Origin: Candidatus Roseilinea mizusawaensis
GTDB taxonomy: Bacteria > Chloroflexota > Anaerolineae > J036 > Brachytrichaceae
DNA: 51,136 bases
NCBI GenBank assembly: GCA_016841965.1
Contig: JAEANN010000033.1
Span: 1-51,136, forward strand
Direction: 5' to 3'
The position numbers were made by a program, and so were the translations under genes. The notes under the pieces are model-generated. The model was not told the origin of the DNA. It made no database searches and worked only from the letters and a program-made list of their open reading frames with translations. This document shows, one piece after another, positions 42,339 through 51,110 of this stretch (the stretch's first letter is position 1; every line of letters begins with the position of its first letter).

Positions 42339-43304
42339 ATGGCTACGATAATTCCTGCAAGCGACATCGCAGAGACAGTCCGCGTCGAGCACGCGCCGCC
42401 AATCGATCACCCTGCGCCCCAACGACGACCCGATTGGATCAAGGTGCGCGCACCTTCTGGCGAAACCTATCACGCCTTGAAGCGGTTGATGCGCAGCAAG
42501 GCCCTGCACACCATCTGCGAAGAGGCCAACTGCCCCAACATGGCCGAGTGTTGGGGCGGCGGCACGGCAACCTTTCTCATTCTCGGCGATGTGTGCACCC
42601 GCTCATGCGGGTTCTGCGACGTGAAGACCGGCATGCCCAACCCAATTGATTGGGCCGAGCCGTTGCGTGTGGCGGAAGCCGTGGTGTCCATGAATCTTCA
42701 ACACGTCGTCATTACATCGGTAAACCGCGACGAGCGGCCGGATGGCGGCGCGCCGATCTTTGCATTGTGCATCCGGCGCATCCATCAGGTGAAGCCGGAC
42801 TGCACCATCGAAGTGCTGATCCCTGACTTCAAAGGGTCGCTCAGCGCGCTGCAGATCGTCATGAACGAGCAACCAGATATCCTGAATCACAATGTGGAGA
42901 CGGTGCCTCGGCTGTTCAAGACAGTGCAACCGCAGGACAAATACGAGTGGGCGCTGACAACGCTGGCAAACGCCAAGCGACTTAAGCCGGATGGCGTTAC
43001 CAAGTCTGGCATCATGGTGGGTCTGGGTGAGACACCCGAAGAAGTGCTTGAAGTGATGCGCGACCTGCGCAGCGCAGAAGTCGATATTCTGACCCTGGGG
43101 CAGTACCTTCAACCGAGCAAACAGCATTTGCCCATTCAGCGATACTACACACCCGATGAATTTGTCGAGTTCCGCAAAGCAGGACTTGCGATGGGATTTA
43201 AATGGGTGGAGAGTGGGCCACTGGTGCGCAGTTCCTTCCGGGCCGACCGTCAGGCGCGAGCATTGTCGCCGCGCTGGAAAGAAATCCAGGCGCGGGCGCA
43301 GTAG
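42339..43304 (+). CDS. lipA: Lipoyl synthase LipA
   Basis: This 321-residue radical SAM enzyme inserts two sulfurs into octanoyl-carrier domains. Auxiliary cluster ligands are C60, C65 and C71 (CEEANCPNMAEC). The radical SAM cluster is C86, C90 and C93 (CTRSCGFC). The C-terminal RSSFRADRQ supplies the conserved Ser of the auxiliary cluster. It makes the lipoyl group needed by the protein at 12921. TAGAAT at 42302-42307 may be a -10. The last codons run into a 12-base tandem repeat that also covers the stop. Confidence 0.96.
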   Translation: MATIIPASDIAETVRVEHAPPIDHPAPQRRPDWIKVRAPSGETYHALKRLMRSKALHTICEEANCPNMAECWGGGTATFLILGDVCTRSCGFCDVKTGMPNPIDWAEPLRVAEAVVSMNLQHVVITSVNRDERPDGGAPIFALCIRRIHQVKPDCTIEVLIPDFKGSLSALQIVMNEQPDILNHNVETVPRLFKTVQPQDKYEWALTTLANAKRLKPDGVTKSGIMVGLGETPEEVLEVMRDLRSAEVDILTLGQYLQPSKQHLPIQRYYTPDEFVEFRKAGLAMGFKWVESGPLVRSSFRADRQARALSPRWKEIQARAQ

Positions 43305-43351
43305 CGAGCGCAGTAGCGGGCGCAATAGCGGGCGCAATAGCGGGCGCAGCT
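43292..43351. repeat. 12-base tandem repeat at the 3' end of lipA
   Basis: About five copies of GCGGGCGCAATA, with point variants (GCGGGCGCAGTA, GCGAGCGCAGTA), begin in the last codons of lipA and continue past its stop. The first unit contains the lipA stop and later units repeat an in-frame TAG, so expansion or loss would not change the protein. Confidence 0.85.
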
Positions 43352-43406
43352 TGCGTCATACCGCAGCAAGTGCGAATACCCACCCACGGTACACGGGAGG
43401 TTTGCT

Positions 43407-44558
43407 TTGAAGCCAGCTTTAACCCTGCCTCATCAAACAGCCGGCCGGCCGCGCAGAGCGCTTCGGCTTCCACTGGCGGCAGTGCTCACCGGCTTGCTCA
43501 TGCTCGATGCAGGCTACGTGCTGATGCAGAGCGCAGCGCCGGCCGAAAGCGAGACGCTTAGCCGAGCGGATTCCACTACACTGCAAGTCGCCCGGTCCCA
43601 TGCAGCGGTATCTTCGGCCTATAGCGCCCCGATTGTGCAGCCGGCCGGTCGTCCAACTGTTGCGCCGCCTATCGTGCCGACGGCTGTCGTTGCCGCGCGG
43701 CTGACCGACGCCGAGATTGCGCGCCTGATAGCCGAACCGACGCCAACTGTATGCGGATCGTTGAGCGGACGGCTGATCACAGAAACCCTGCCAAGTGCGG
43801 CGCTGGGAGTCAACCTGCCGGTGCACATCTACCTGCCGCCCTGCTACGATGGCGAACTGCATAGCTATCCAGTGATCTACCTTTTCCGGGGTACCGACGG
43901 CTATGGCAACTGGGTAAAAAACGGCTTGCCCGAAGCGGCGGACTTGCAGGTCGGGCTGGGTATGCTGCCCCCCTTTGTGGCGGTGATGCCGGCTACCGAT
44001 GAATCGTCGGCCAACGGCGGCAAATTTCGCTATTCCTCACAAGGCAAAGCCTCTTGGGAAGGCTTTGTGGTAAACGAGTTGTTGCCGGCCATTGAAAGCA
44101 AGTACAGTGTCTGGCAGACGCCGGCCGGGCGCGCCATTGGCGGCATCTCGCGCGGGGCTTATTGGTCTATCGAGATCGGTTTCCAACACCCCGACCTATT
44201 CGGCATCGTGGGTGGACATAGCCCGGCAATCACCGCTGATCTGCTGATCGGCGCGCCGCCCGGCTTCAGCATGTTGAGCCTGGCGCGTTCGGTCGAGGAA
44301 CTCAAGATGCTGCGTATTCACCTTGACGCGGGGAATCGGGACTGGGCGCAAAGCGGCGTGCGCGCGTTGTCGGCTGACCTAAGGGCGGCCGGCATTGTGC
44401 ACACCACCAGCACCGGCGAGGGGATGCACAGCGACGCATACTGGAAGTCGCGGATGACCGACTATCTTGCCTTCTACACCGCCACCTGGCCGCGCATCCC
44501 GCGCCCCAAGACGGCGACAGCCGGCGCCGGCCTTGTAGACCGGCGTGCGCGACCTTGA
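43407..44558 (+). CDS. Secreted esterase of the esterase D/feruloyl esterase class
   Basis: This 383-residue protein has an N-terminal hydrophobic segment (about 18-40), a Pro/Ala-rich tether (to about 95), then an alpha/beta-hydrolase domain. The nucleophile is Ser248 in GGISRGAYW; the likely acid is Asp307 or Asp312 and the base His341 in GMHSDAYW. The family cleaves ester bonds in polysaccharides, siderophores or trehalose esters. The start codon is TTG at 43407 with GGGAGG six bases upstream; no ATG is near. It ends one base before the ATG chosen for the next gene. Confidence 0.83.
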   Translation: MKPALTLPHQTAGRPRRALRLPLAAVLTGLLMLDAGYVLMQSAAPAESETLSRADSTTLQVARSHAAVSSAYSAPIVQPAGRPTVAPPIVPTAVVAARLTDAEIARLIAEPTPTVCGSLSGRLITETLPSAALGVNLPVHIYLPPCYDGELHSYPVIYLFRGTDGYGNWVKNGLPEAADLQVGLGMLPPFVAVMPATDESSANGGKFRYSSQGKASWEGFVVNELLPAIESKYSVWQTPAGRAIGGISRGAYWSIEIGFQHPDLFGIVGGHSPAITADLLIGAPPGFSMLSLARSVEELKMLRIHLDAGNRDWAQSGVRALSADLRAAGIVHTTSTGEGMHSDAYWKSRMTDYLAFYTATWPRIPRPKTATAGAGLVDRRARP

Positions 44559-44559
44559 C

Positions 44560-45561
44560 ATGCGCCGCTGGGTTTTCTGGATCGGCGTTGTTATCAGCGC
44601 TGCACTACTCGTTGTTGCGCTGGGCGGGCTGAATCTTGGCGAGGTCTGGCTTGATCTGCAACAAGCCAACCTGATCTGGCTGGTGCCGGGCGTGAGCGTG
44701 TACTTTGTGTCGGTGGCCGTTCGCGCGTGGCGCTGGGGATATTTGTTAAATCCGGCCCAGCACTTGTCCGTGCGACAACTGTATTCCGTGGTGGTGATCG
44801 GCTACATGGGCAATAACATCTATCCGGCCCGTATCGGCGAGTTGTTGCGGGCCTATGTGCTGCGCCGCCGGCATGACGTGCCGATGGCATTCAGCCTGTC
44901 CACAGTCTTTCTAGAGCGCATCGTCGATGGATTGGTGATGGCGGCTTTCGTGTTGATTGGTCTGCCGCGTGTGCCTAATCTGCCGGCGCAGGTGCTGAAT
45001 GTAGTTGCCCTGCTGACTGTACTGCTGGTGGCAGCGATTGGCGTGTTCTTCGGGCTGGCGCTGGCGCCGCGCGCCGCCGAAAGACTGGCCGGCGCCATGA
45101 TCAACATCCTGACGCCACGGCGTTTGCGCCCGCGGCTGATGATGTTTGTGTCGCGCTTCGTGCAGGGCGCTCAGGCCTTGCGCCGGCCCACAGACTTGCT
45201 GGCAATCCTGGTCAGCACAATCCTGATCTGGCTGATCGAAACGTTAAAGTATTGGTTTGTCATGCGCGCATTCGGGTTGGAGGTGCGTCTGGACTACATT
45301 GACTTGATGCTGGTCAACGGCGCCGCCAATCTGTTCACGGTCATCCCGGCAGCGCCGGGTTTCGTCGGCACGTTTGATCTGGCCGGCATCGGGACGCTGA
45401 CAGCCCTGGGCGTGGAGCGGGTGGCAGCCACCGCGTACACCTTGGTGCTGCACGCGGTGTTGTGGTTGCCGGTGACAGCGCTGGGAGCCTTCTTCATGCT
45501 GCGTGAAGGATTGCGCTGGGCCGACCTGCGCCAGGCAGAAGTGGCGGGCGCCAAGGGTTGA
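44560..45561 (+). CDS. UPF0104/LPG synthase-type transmembrane protein
   Basis: This 333-residue protein has about eight hydrophobic helices. The pattern MGNNIYPARIGELLRAYVL and the late APGFVGTFDLAGIGTL belong to the lysylphosphatidylglycerol synthase TM/UPF0104 family (PF03706). The soluble synthase domain is absent. The role is probably in lipid or glycan transport. The start is the ATG at 44560; a GTG at 44545 would overlap the esterase gene. Confidence 0.86.
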   Translation: MRRWVFWIGVVISAALLVVALGGLNLGEVWLDLQQANLIWLVPGVSVYFVSVAVRAWRWGYLLNPAQHLSVRQLYSVVVIGYMGNNIYPARIGELLRAYVLRRRHDVPMAFSLSTVFLERIVDGLVMAAFVLIGLPRVPNLPAQVLNVVALLTVLLVAAIGVFFGLALAPRAAERLAGAMINILTPRRLRPRLMMFVSRFVQGAQALRRPTDLLAILVSTILIWLIETLKYWFVMRAFGLEVRLDYIDLMLVNGAANLFTVIPAAPGFVGTFDLAGIGTLTALGVERVAATAYTLVLHAVLWLPVTALGAFFMLREGLRWADLRQAEVAGAKG

Positions 45562-45620
45562 GCAAGCCGCATGTCCGCTGGCGATGTCTGGAGTTTGCAT
45601 TCTGTCGTCTGTGTTCTGCG

Positions 45621-47015
45621 ATGAAGATTGCGATTGTTGGTGCGGGGGCTACCGGCTTGGCCGCTGCGCATGAGTTGCTGAAAGCCGGCCACGCGGTCAC
45701 GATTTTCGAGGCCGGCCAGAACCCCGGCGGCCTTGCGGCCGGCTTCAAAGCGCCGGGGTGGGACTGGTCGCTAGAAAAGTTCTATCATCACTGGTTCGCC
45801 TCCGATACGGACTTGCTGCGATTGGCCGACGAGATTGGCGTGCGTCATCGCGTCATCTACAACCGACCCACAACTGTGGTGTATTACGAGGGTCGTTTCT
45901 ATCCGCTCGACGGCGCACTCTCGACGGTGCTGCGCGGCGGGCAATGGGTAGACCGATTGCCGCTGTCGGGGTCAATTGCGCGCGGGCTGCTGGCGCTGCG
46001 CTATCCCGGCTTCAATCTCATCGATGTGATGCGCTATGGACTGGCAGGCGCCTATCTGGTACTGACCTCAAACTGGCGCCGGCTTGAAGAAGTCACGGCG
46101 CACGATTGGCTGTCGCGCTGGATGGGCCGGCGGGTGTACGGGCTGCTCTTCCAACCGTTGCTGTACGGCAAGTTCGCCGAGTATGCTGAGCAAGTCAACA
46201 TGGCCTGGATGTGGGCGCGCATCAAGGCGCGCACACCGATGCTGGGCACGTACATCGGCGGCTTTCAAGCTTTCTTCGATGATCTGGCCGCACACCTGCA
46301 ACAGCGCGGCGCGCGGCTCGTGTACGGCGCGCGCGTCGAATCCATCGAGGCAGAAAATAGCGCGGGCGAGTACCGCTTGACGGTGCGCTTGACTGCGCAA
46401 CACAACGACCAACCGTCGCCGGCCAATCCACAGTCATTTGACCGCGTGCTGGTGACGACATCGCCCCGCCTGATGGCAAAGCTGGCCCCACAATTGCCGG
46501 GCGATTACCTGGGCGCGCTCGGCCAGCTCAAGTCGCTGGGAGCCGTGGTGCTGATCGCGGCGCTCGATCGGCAATTGAGCCGCGCCGGTTACTACTGGCA
46601 CAATCTACCAAAAAGCGCCGGCTTTCCGTTTCTGGCCTTGTGCGAGCACACCAACTTTGTGCCGGCGCACCACTTCGGGGGGCAGCATCTGGTGTATTGT
46701 GGCGACTACCTGCCGGTAGACCATCCATACTTCTCGATGAGCGACGAAGCGTTGCGCGCCGCGTTTCTGCCGGCGTTGAAGCGCATCAATCCCGAATTCG
46801 ATGCGTCGTGGGTGCGACAAACGTGGGTGTTCAAAGAGCCATACGCGCAGCCGGTGCCGTTTGTCAATCACTCGCACAACATTCCGCCGGCCAAGACGCC
46901 CTTGCCCGGCCTCTTTTTCGCCAGCATGAGCCAGGTGTATCCGTGGGATCGGGGGACGAATTTCGCAATCAGGCTGGGGCGCGAGGTGGCTGCCGAGATG
47001 ACGGGGCCGGCGTGA
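45621..47015 (+). CDS. FAD-dependent amine oxidase/protoporphyrinogen oxidase-like protein
   Basis: This 464-residue flavoprotein has the dinucleotide fold IVGAGATGLAAAHELLKAGH at about 5-24 and the second FAD motif EAGQNPGGLA at about 30-39. The C-terminal FAD contact is FFASMSQVYPWDRGTNFAIRLG. The family includes protoporphyrinogen oxidase, phytoene desaturase-like HpnE and glycan-pathway enzymes; the exact reaction is not clear. The ATG at 45621 is six residues before the nucleotide motif. It follows the UPF0104 gene, which supports a lipid or surface-glycan role. Confidence 0.85.
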   Translation: MKIAIVGAGATGLAAAHELLKAGHAVTIFEAGQNPGGLAAGFKAPGWDWSLEKFYHHWFASDTDLLRLADEIGVRHRVIYNRPTTVVYYEGRFYPLDGALSTVLRGGQWVDRLPLSGSIARGLLALRYPGFNLIDVMRYGLAGAYLVLTSNWRRLEEVTAHDWLSRWMGRRVYGLLFQPLLYGKFAEYAEQVNMAWMWARIKARTPMLGTYIGGFQAFFDDLAAHLQQRGARLVYGARVESIEAENSAGEYRLTVRLTAQHNDQPSPANPQSFDRVLVTTSPRLMAKLAPQLPGDYLGALGQLKSLGAVVLIAALDRQLSRAGYYWHNLPKSAGFPFLALCEHTNFVPAHHFGGQHLVYCGDYLPVDHPYFSMSDEALRAAFLPALKRINPEFDASWVRQTWVFKEPYAQPVPFVNHSHNIPPAKTPLPGLFFASMSQVYPWDRGTNFAIRLGREVAAEMTGPA

Positions 47016-47053
47016 TTGACGCATGAACTATGCTATGATGCCCAGCGCAGGGC

Positions 47054-47968
47054 ATGATGTTTGTTAAATCTGCCACTTTTGTTTCAGGTTTGATATTTGC
47101 GTTATCTGTGATGGGGGCTTTTGCGCCACAGGCAGGGACAGCGCAAAGCCAGCCTGACCCGTCGCAGACACAGGTGTGGCAGACACAGGTGTGGCAGACA
47201 CAGGTATCGGCCGCGATCGACCAAACGTATCGGGTCTTCCTTCCCCGCGTGACCGGCGGCTTTACCTGTCCGGCCACCTCGACCAACACCTACGAGCTGA
47301 CCCAGTTTATCCCCCCGCCCTACAAAGATAACCGGCTGACCGACGAAAACGCGGATTTTCGCTTGTCGATCATCAGCTACACGCTGACCAATGCGCCACT
47401 CACGTTTGTGGATTACCCCGGCGGAGGACCCGGCCAGGACGGCCCACGCCTGCATGGCATCTTCGAGCCAAACCGGCTGGCTGCCTTTGTGCGCGCCTAT
47501 CAGGTGCATCACTGGAACTGGGATGAGAATGCTCCGCCGCCATACGGCGCCCGCGGCAGTGTCAACACCCAATGGCCGGTGAGTGCGCTGGATTTGCAAA
47601 GCGTTCCCGGCGAAAACATCCACATCCCCGAACGCACAGCCTCGATCACGCCGGCCGGCCACAAGGCTATGGTGCTCTATGCCGGCGCACGCGAGATCAC
47701 GCTGGCATATCTGGCGCAGGATCAGGTCGTCGTCAACGGCACCGGTTACGTGGTGCATCTGGCAGGATTCTGCGTGGATCCCAATCTGGTGGCGTTGTAC
47801 CACGCACAACTGGATTCGACCGGCCGGCGCGCCAGCGGCTACCTGCCGGCGCTGCCCAATAACAAGCCGATTGGCCGGGCGTTGACCGACTCCATTACTG
47901 TGGCCGTGCGCGATGCCGGCGCTTTTATGGATCCACGCGACCAAACGGATTGGTGGTATTTCCCCTAG
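47054..47968 (+). CDS. Secreted protein of unknown function
   Basis: This 304-residue protein begins with a signal peptide (hydrophobic to about residue 25, with AFAPQAGTAQ as a likely cleavage zone). A short repeat QTQVWQTQVWQTQV comes next, then YRVFLPRVTGG. The rest is a Pro/Tyr/Asp-rich domain with a histidine/tryptophan cluster (YQVHHWNWDENAPPPYG) and many aromatic residues, ending in TDWWYFP. I do not recognise the family. TGCTATGAT upstream (47031-47039) is a possible extended -10. Confidence 0.7.
   Translation: MMFVKSATFVSGLIFALSVMGAFAPQAGTAQSQPDPSQTQVWQTQVWQTQVSAAIDQTYRVFLPRVTGGFTCPATSTNTYELTQFIPPPYKDNRLTDENADFRLSIISYTLTNAPLTFVDYPGGGPGQDGPRLHGIFEPNRLAAFVRAYQVHHWNWDENAPPPYGARGSVNTQWPVSALDLQSVPGENIHIPERTASITPAGHKAMVLYAGAREITLAYLAQDQVVVNGTGYVVHLAGFCVDPNLVALYHAQLDSTGRRASGYLPALPNNKPIGRALTDSITVAVRDAGAFMDPRDQTDWWYFP
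47165..47206. repeat. 15-base in-frame tandem repeat in the secreted protein gene
   Basis: CAGACACAGGTGTGG occurs twice exactly (47165-47179, 47180-47194) and then in part, encoding repeated QTQVW. The unit keeps the frame, as do the repeats in the acylase and COG0523 genes. Confidence 0.85.
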
Positions 47969-48161
47969 CCATACCCGCTCAATCGCCCCGCCTGTCTTTA
48001 TACACATGCATACACGCATTGCCCATCCTATCCGCAGTCAGCGGGTGAATGGTGATAGGCACAGCCGGCATTTATAAAATTGCAAAAATTTTAAAACGTG
48101 ATTTTTTATTGATTTCTGCATCGAATGTGATGCGTTGGCTGTGAGTTGACAAAACGTATGG

Positions 48162-48189
48162 TTAAGATTTATCACAGCGCGCGTATAAT
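48162..48189 (+). promoter_or_regulatory. Promoter for the STAND ATPase gene
   Basis: TTAAGA (48162-48167) and a perfect TATAAT (48184-48189) are 16 bases apart. The ATG is at 48201, so transcription would start about 5 bases before or at the start codon. The region upstream (48060-48180) is AT-rich, unlike most of the window. A TTGACA also occurs at 48146-48151 but is too far from the -10. Confidence 0.65.
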
Positions 48190-48200
48190 GAAGTTGGGCG

Positions 48201-50843
48201 ATGTCTGGTCTGCTTTCTCCTCAGCTTGTGCGCGATGTGCTGCGCGTCTGGTCCAGCCCGCAGGCGTTGGCGCAGCATCCGCTGGCCCGCTCACACATGG
48301 TCGCCGCTGTGCAGGCCGAGCAAGGCTGCGATGCCGTGGCAGCGCTGCGCCATCTCATCGAACGCGCGATCGAGCTGGCCTGGCCGCACGACATGGGCGA
48401 ATGGCGTGCCCGCCGCAAGCGCATGTTGATTGAGGCGCATTACCTGCGCGGCGAACCCCTCAAGCAAGTCTCCGAGGCCCTCCACTTGAACGAGCGCAGC
48501 GCCCGGCGCGTGTTGGGCGAGGCGCTGGACGATTTGGCTGCCGCCATCAACCAACTGGAACAGCGCGCGCTTGAAGCGCCGGCCGCCCTGCGCGTCAACC
48601 TGGCGCCTTCGCTGGCTCAACATCCGTTGCTCATCGGGCGCGAGGCGCTGTTGTCCCAGATTGTGGATTGGCTCACCCAGCCTGCTCCGGTGGTCGCCCT
48701 ATGGGGCATGCCCGGCATCGGCAAGAGCGCGTTGTTGACCTACGCGGCCAATCATGCGCAGGTGATCCGGCAATTTCCCGACGGCGTGTTGTGGGCCGAC
48801 TTGGGGCCGGCGCAGGCCACGCCGGCCGAGCTATTGCGGAGCTGGAGCAGCGCGCTGGGCGCGAGCGTGTTCGACCTGGCGGCGCTCGGCGACGACGCGC
48901 GAATGCTCTCGGGGTGGGTGCAGCGCGCCTTGGCCGATCGACGCATGTTGATCGTGCTGAACGACGTGGGCGACATCGCGCAGGCGCGGGCGCTGCTGCT
49001 TGGCGGGCCGGCGTGTGGCTATCTCATCGCTGCACAGCGCGTCGAGGTCGCTGTAGCGCTCGCTCCGGTGCATCACGTTGCAGTGCCTTTGTTCTCCCCG
49101 GAACACGCGCGCGCGCTGTTGACCACGCTGGCCCCCGCGCTGGCCGAGGTGGAGGCCGAAGTGCTGGAGCCGATCTTGGAATGGTGCGGCGGGCTGCCCT
49201 TGGCGCTTGTGCTGGTGGGGCGTTACCTGGCGCGCGTGATGCATGCCCAACAACCCCGTCGCCTGCGCGCGGTGTTAGATCAGCTTCGCGACGCGCGCGG
49301 TCGCCAAACTTTATTTACCGGCGCAGAGGGCGCGCCCTTGGGTGAGTTGGGCCAAATCGTTCAGGCCCAGATCGCCCAGCTTGCTCCATCGCATGCGCGC
49401 GCGCTGTATAGCCTGGCGGCGCTGCCGCCGCGCCCGGCGGAATTCGACGAGACGACTGTGTTGGCCATGCTGGCCGGCGACGTGAAGGCGCTCGATGCGC
49501 TGGTGGACGCCGGCCTGCTGACCTGCGCCGGCGGGTGGTACAGCCTGCACCCGGTGGTGCGCGATGTGCTGTGCGCTGATGCACGCGCCGCCGAAGCGCG
49601 GCAGGTCGGCCAAGCGCGCCTGCTGGAGATCGCGCAGGCCGTGGCCGAGGGCAAGTCGCGCATCGCCGATTTTGCCCCGCATGAGCGCGCGTTGCTGTTG
49701 GCCGCCGTCAACACGGTGGTAGAGGAGGGCCACAGTGCGGTGGCGCGCGCCCTGGCCGTGCATGTCGCGCCCATTTTGGACGCTTGCGGCCGGCTGCACA
49801 TGGCCGACGCGCTGCTGACCTTGGGCGGATCGAGCGGCGCGCAGGATGCGGATGCAGTCCGGTTGAAAGCGTGTCATGCGCGCATTTTGGCGCGGCTGGG
49901 GCGGTTGGGTCTGGCCAAGGCGCAGGCCGAAGAGGCGTTGGCGCTGGCCGAGGTCAACGCGCCGGCGTCGCTCCCCTTGGCGCTGGCGGCCCAGGCTCAG
50001 GTCAGGCTGAGCAGCGGGGATGTGGCCGGCGCCTTGGAGGCGTGTGACCGTGGGCTGTCCCACGACCCGGATGCACCAGAGGTCAAGCTATCCCTGATAC
50101 GCCTGCGCGGTTACGCGCTGGTCAACCTGGGGCGCTACGGCGAGGGCGCCGACGTGCTGCGCCAGGCGCTGGAGCTTGCCCGGGCGCATGGGCTGCTGGA
50201 GGAACAAACGCGGCTGACGTACGCGCTGGCGGCTGCGGCGCGTCAACAGCGGCGTTACGATGAAGCCGAGATCTTGGCCGAGCAGTGTCTGCACCTGGCG
50301 CAGCAGGCCGAGATGAGCGAGCAGGAGGTCCTCGCCTTGACGCTGCTGGGCATTGTGGCGAACGAGCGCGGACAGCCGGCGCGCGCTGCGGCCTGCTTTG
50401 CCCAGGCAGAGCCGCCGGCGCGGCGGTTGGGGTTGCCTTATCTTTTGATCTCATTGCGACACGCGCAAGGGGTGTTGGCGATGCGGCAGCAAGACTGGTC
50501 GCGGGCGGAGGCCGCCTTGCGCCAGGCGCTGGCTCATAGTGTGACCGGGGGCTGGAGCGGGTTGGCGGGCAATGTCTCCATCGAGCTGGGGGAATGTCTG
50601 CTGGCGATGGGACGGCTGGCGGAAGCTGAAGCAGTGTGCCGAGAAGGGTTGGCGCGCGCCGAGGCGGGGGGCTACGCCGACTTCGCTGCGCTGCTGAAGT
50701 ATGTGTTGGCGCGAGCAGCTCATGCGCGGGGCGAGGGGGAAGCTGCGCGCCGGCTGGCGCAGGCGGCGCTGGCGCAGGTGCAACGCTCTGGGCACTATCG
50801 GGCCGGGGAGATTGCGGCCTGGGCGGCGGCGACGTTCGGGTGA
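48201..50843 (+). CDS. STAND (NB-ARC-like) ATPase with HTH-like N-terminus and TPR-like C-terminus
   Basis: This 880-residue protein has an N-terminal helical region with a helix-turn-helix-like segment (about 83-112, GEPLKQVSEALHLNERSARR). The NB-ARC NTPase follows, with Walker A GMPGIGKS at 169-176, a Walker B-like MLIVLNDV at 249-256 and GGLPLAL at 330-336. From about 510 to the end come repeated helical pairs with TPR-like spacing. In the usual STAND Walker B (LVLDDV) the first Asp binds Mg; here it is Asn. Such proteins act as switches in transcription control or in defence, where the repeats sense a ligand. No adjacent effector gene is visible. The start has no ribosome binding site. 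Confidence 0.88.
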   Translation: MSGLLSPQLVRDVLRVWSSPQALAQHPLARSHMVAAVQAEQGCDAVAALRHLIERAIELAWPHDMGEWRARRKRMLIEAHYLRGEPLKQVSEALHLNERSARRVLGEALDDLAAAINQLEQRALEAPAALRVNLAPSLAQHPLLIGREALLSQIVDWLTQPAPVVALWGMPGIGKSALLTYAANHAQVIRQFPDGVLWADLGPAQATPAELLRSWSSALGASVFDLAALGDDARMLSGWVQRALADRRMLIVLNDVGDIAQARALLLGGPACGYLIAAQRVEVAVALAPVHHVAVPLFSPEHARALLTTLAPALAEVEAEVLEPILEWCGGLPLALVLVGRYLARVMHAQQPRRLRAVLDQLRDARGRQTLFTGAEGAPLGELGQIVQAQIAQLAPSHARALYSLAALPPRPAEFDETTVLAMLAGDVKALDALVDAGLLTCAGGWYSLHPVVRDVLCADARAAEARQVGQARLLEIAQAVAEGKSRIADFAPHERALLLAAVNTVVEEGHSAVARALAVHVAPILDACGRLHMADALLTLGGSSGAQDADAVRLKACHARILARLGRLGLAKAQAEEALALAEVNAPASLPLALAAQAQVRLSSGDVAGALEACDRGLSHDPDAPEVKLSLIRLRGYALVNLGRYGEGADVLRQALELARAHGLLEEQTRLTYALAAAARQQRRYDEAEILAEQCLHLAQQAEMSEQEVLALTLLGIVANERGQPARAAACFAQAEPPARRLGLPYLLISLRHAQGVLAMRQQDWSRAEAALRQALAHSVTGGWSGLAGNVSIELGECLLAMGRLAEAEAVCREGLARAEAGGYADFAALLKYVLARAAHARGEGEAARRLAQAALAQVQRSGHYRAGEIAAWAAATFG

Positions 50844-51110
50844 ACGTGCGCCGCATTAGACCAAGACGTTATGTTGATCGCGCGGCCTGAATGAGCGCGC
50901 GCGCGGCGCCTGACTCGCCGGCAACGAAGGGGGATCGAATTGACGATGTCCGGTTTTGGCCCTGATTTTGTCCTATTTGTGACCTTGCGCTGCGACGCCT
51001 GGAGGCGCTAGAGTCGCCGCACGATGGCTGCTTGGGCGCGCCATCGGTCAAAGATGCGCAGCGGTTGCGCTGCTGAGAACAGACCAGATGTGCCGAAGGA
51101 GGTAAAAGTC
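50844..51110. other. Intergenic region, no supported gene
   Basis: This 267-base stretch between the STAND gene and the next start shows no coding signal I trust. A short minus-strand frame here (50869-51051) lacks a ribosome binding site and family features. Confidence 0.4.

Noticed and set aside
43292-43351. CRISPR-like array
   Set aside because: Units are 12 bases, directly adjacent and without spacers; it is a simple tandem repeat.
48146-48151. TTGACA as the -35 for the STAND gene
   Set aside because: It is 32 bases from the TATAAT at 48184, far beyond normal spacing; TTAAGA at 48162 fits better.
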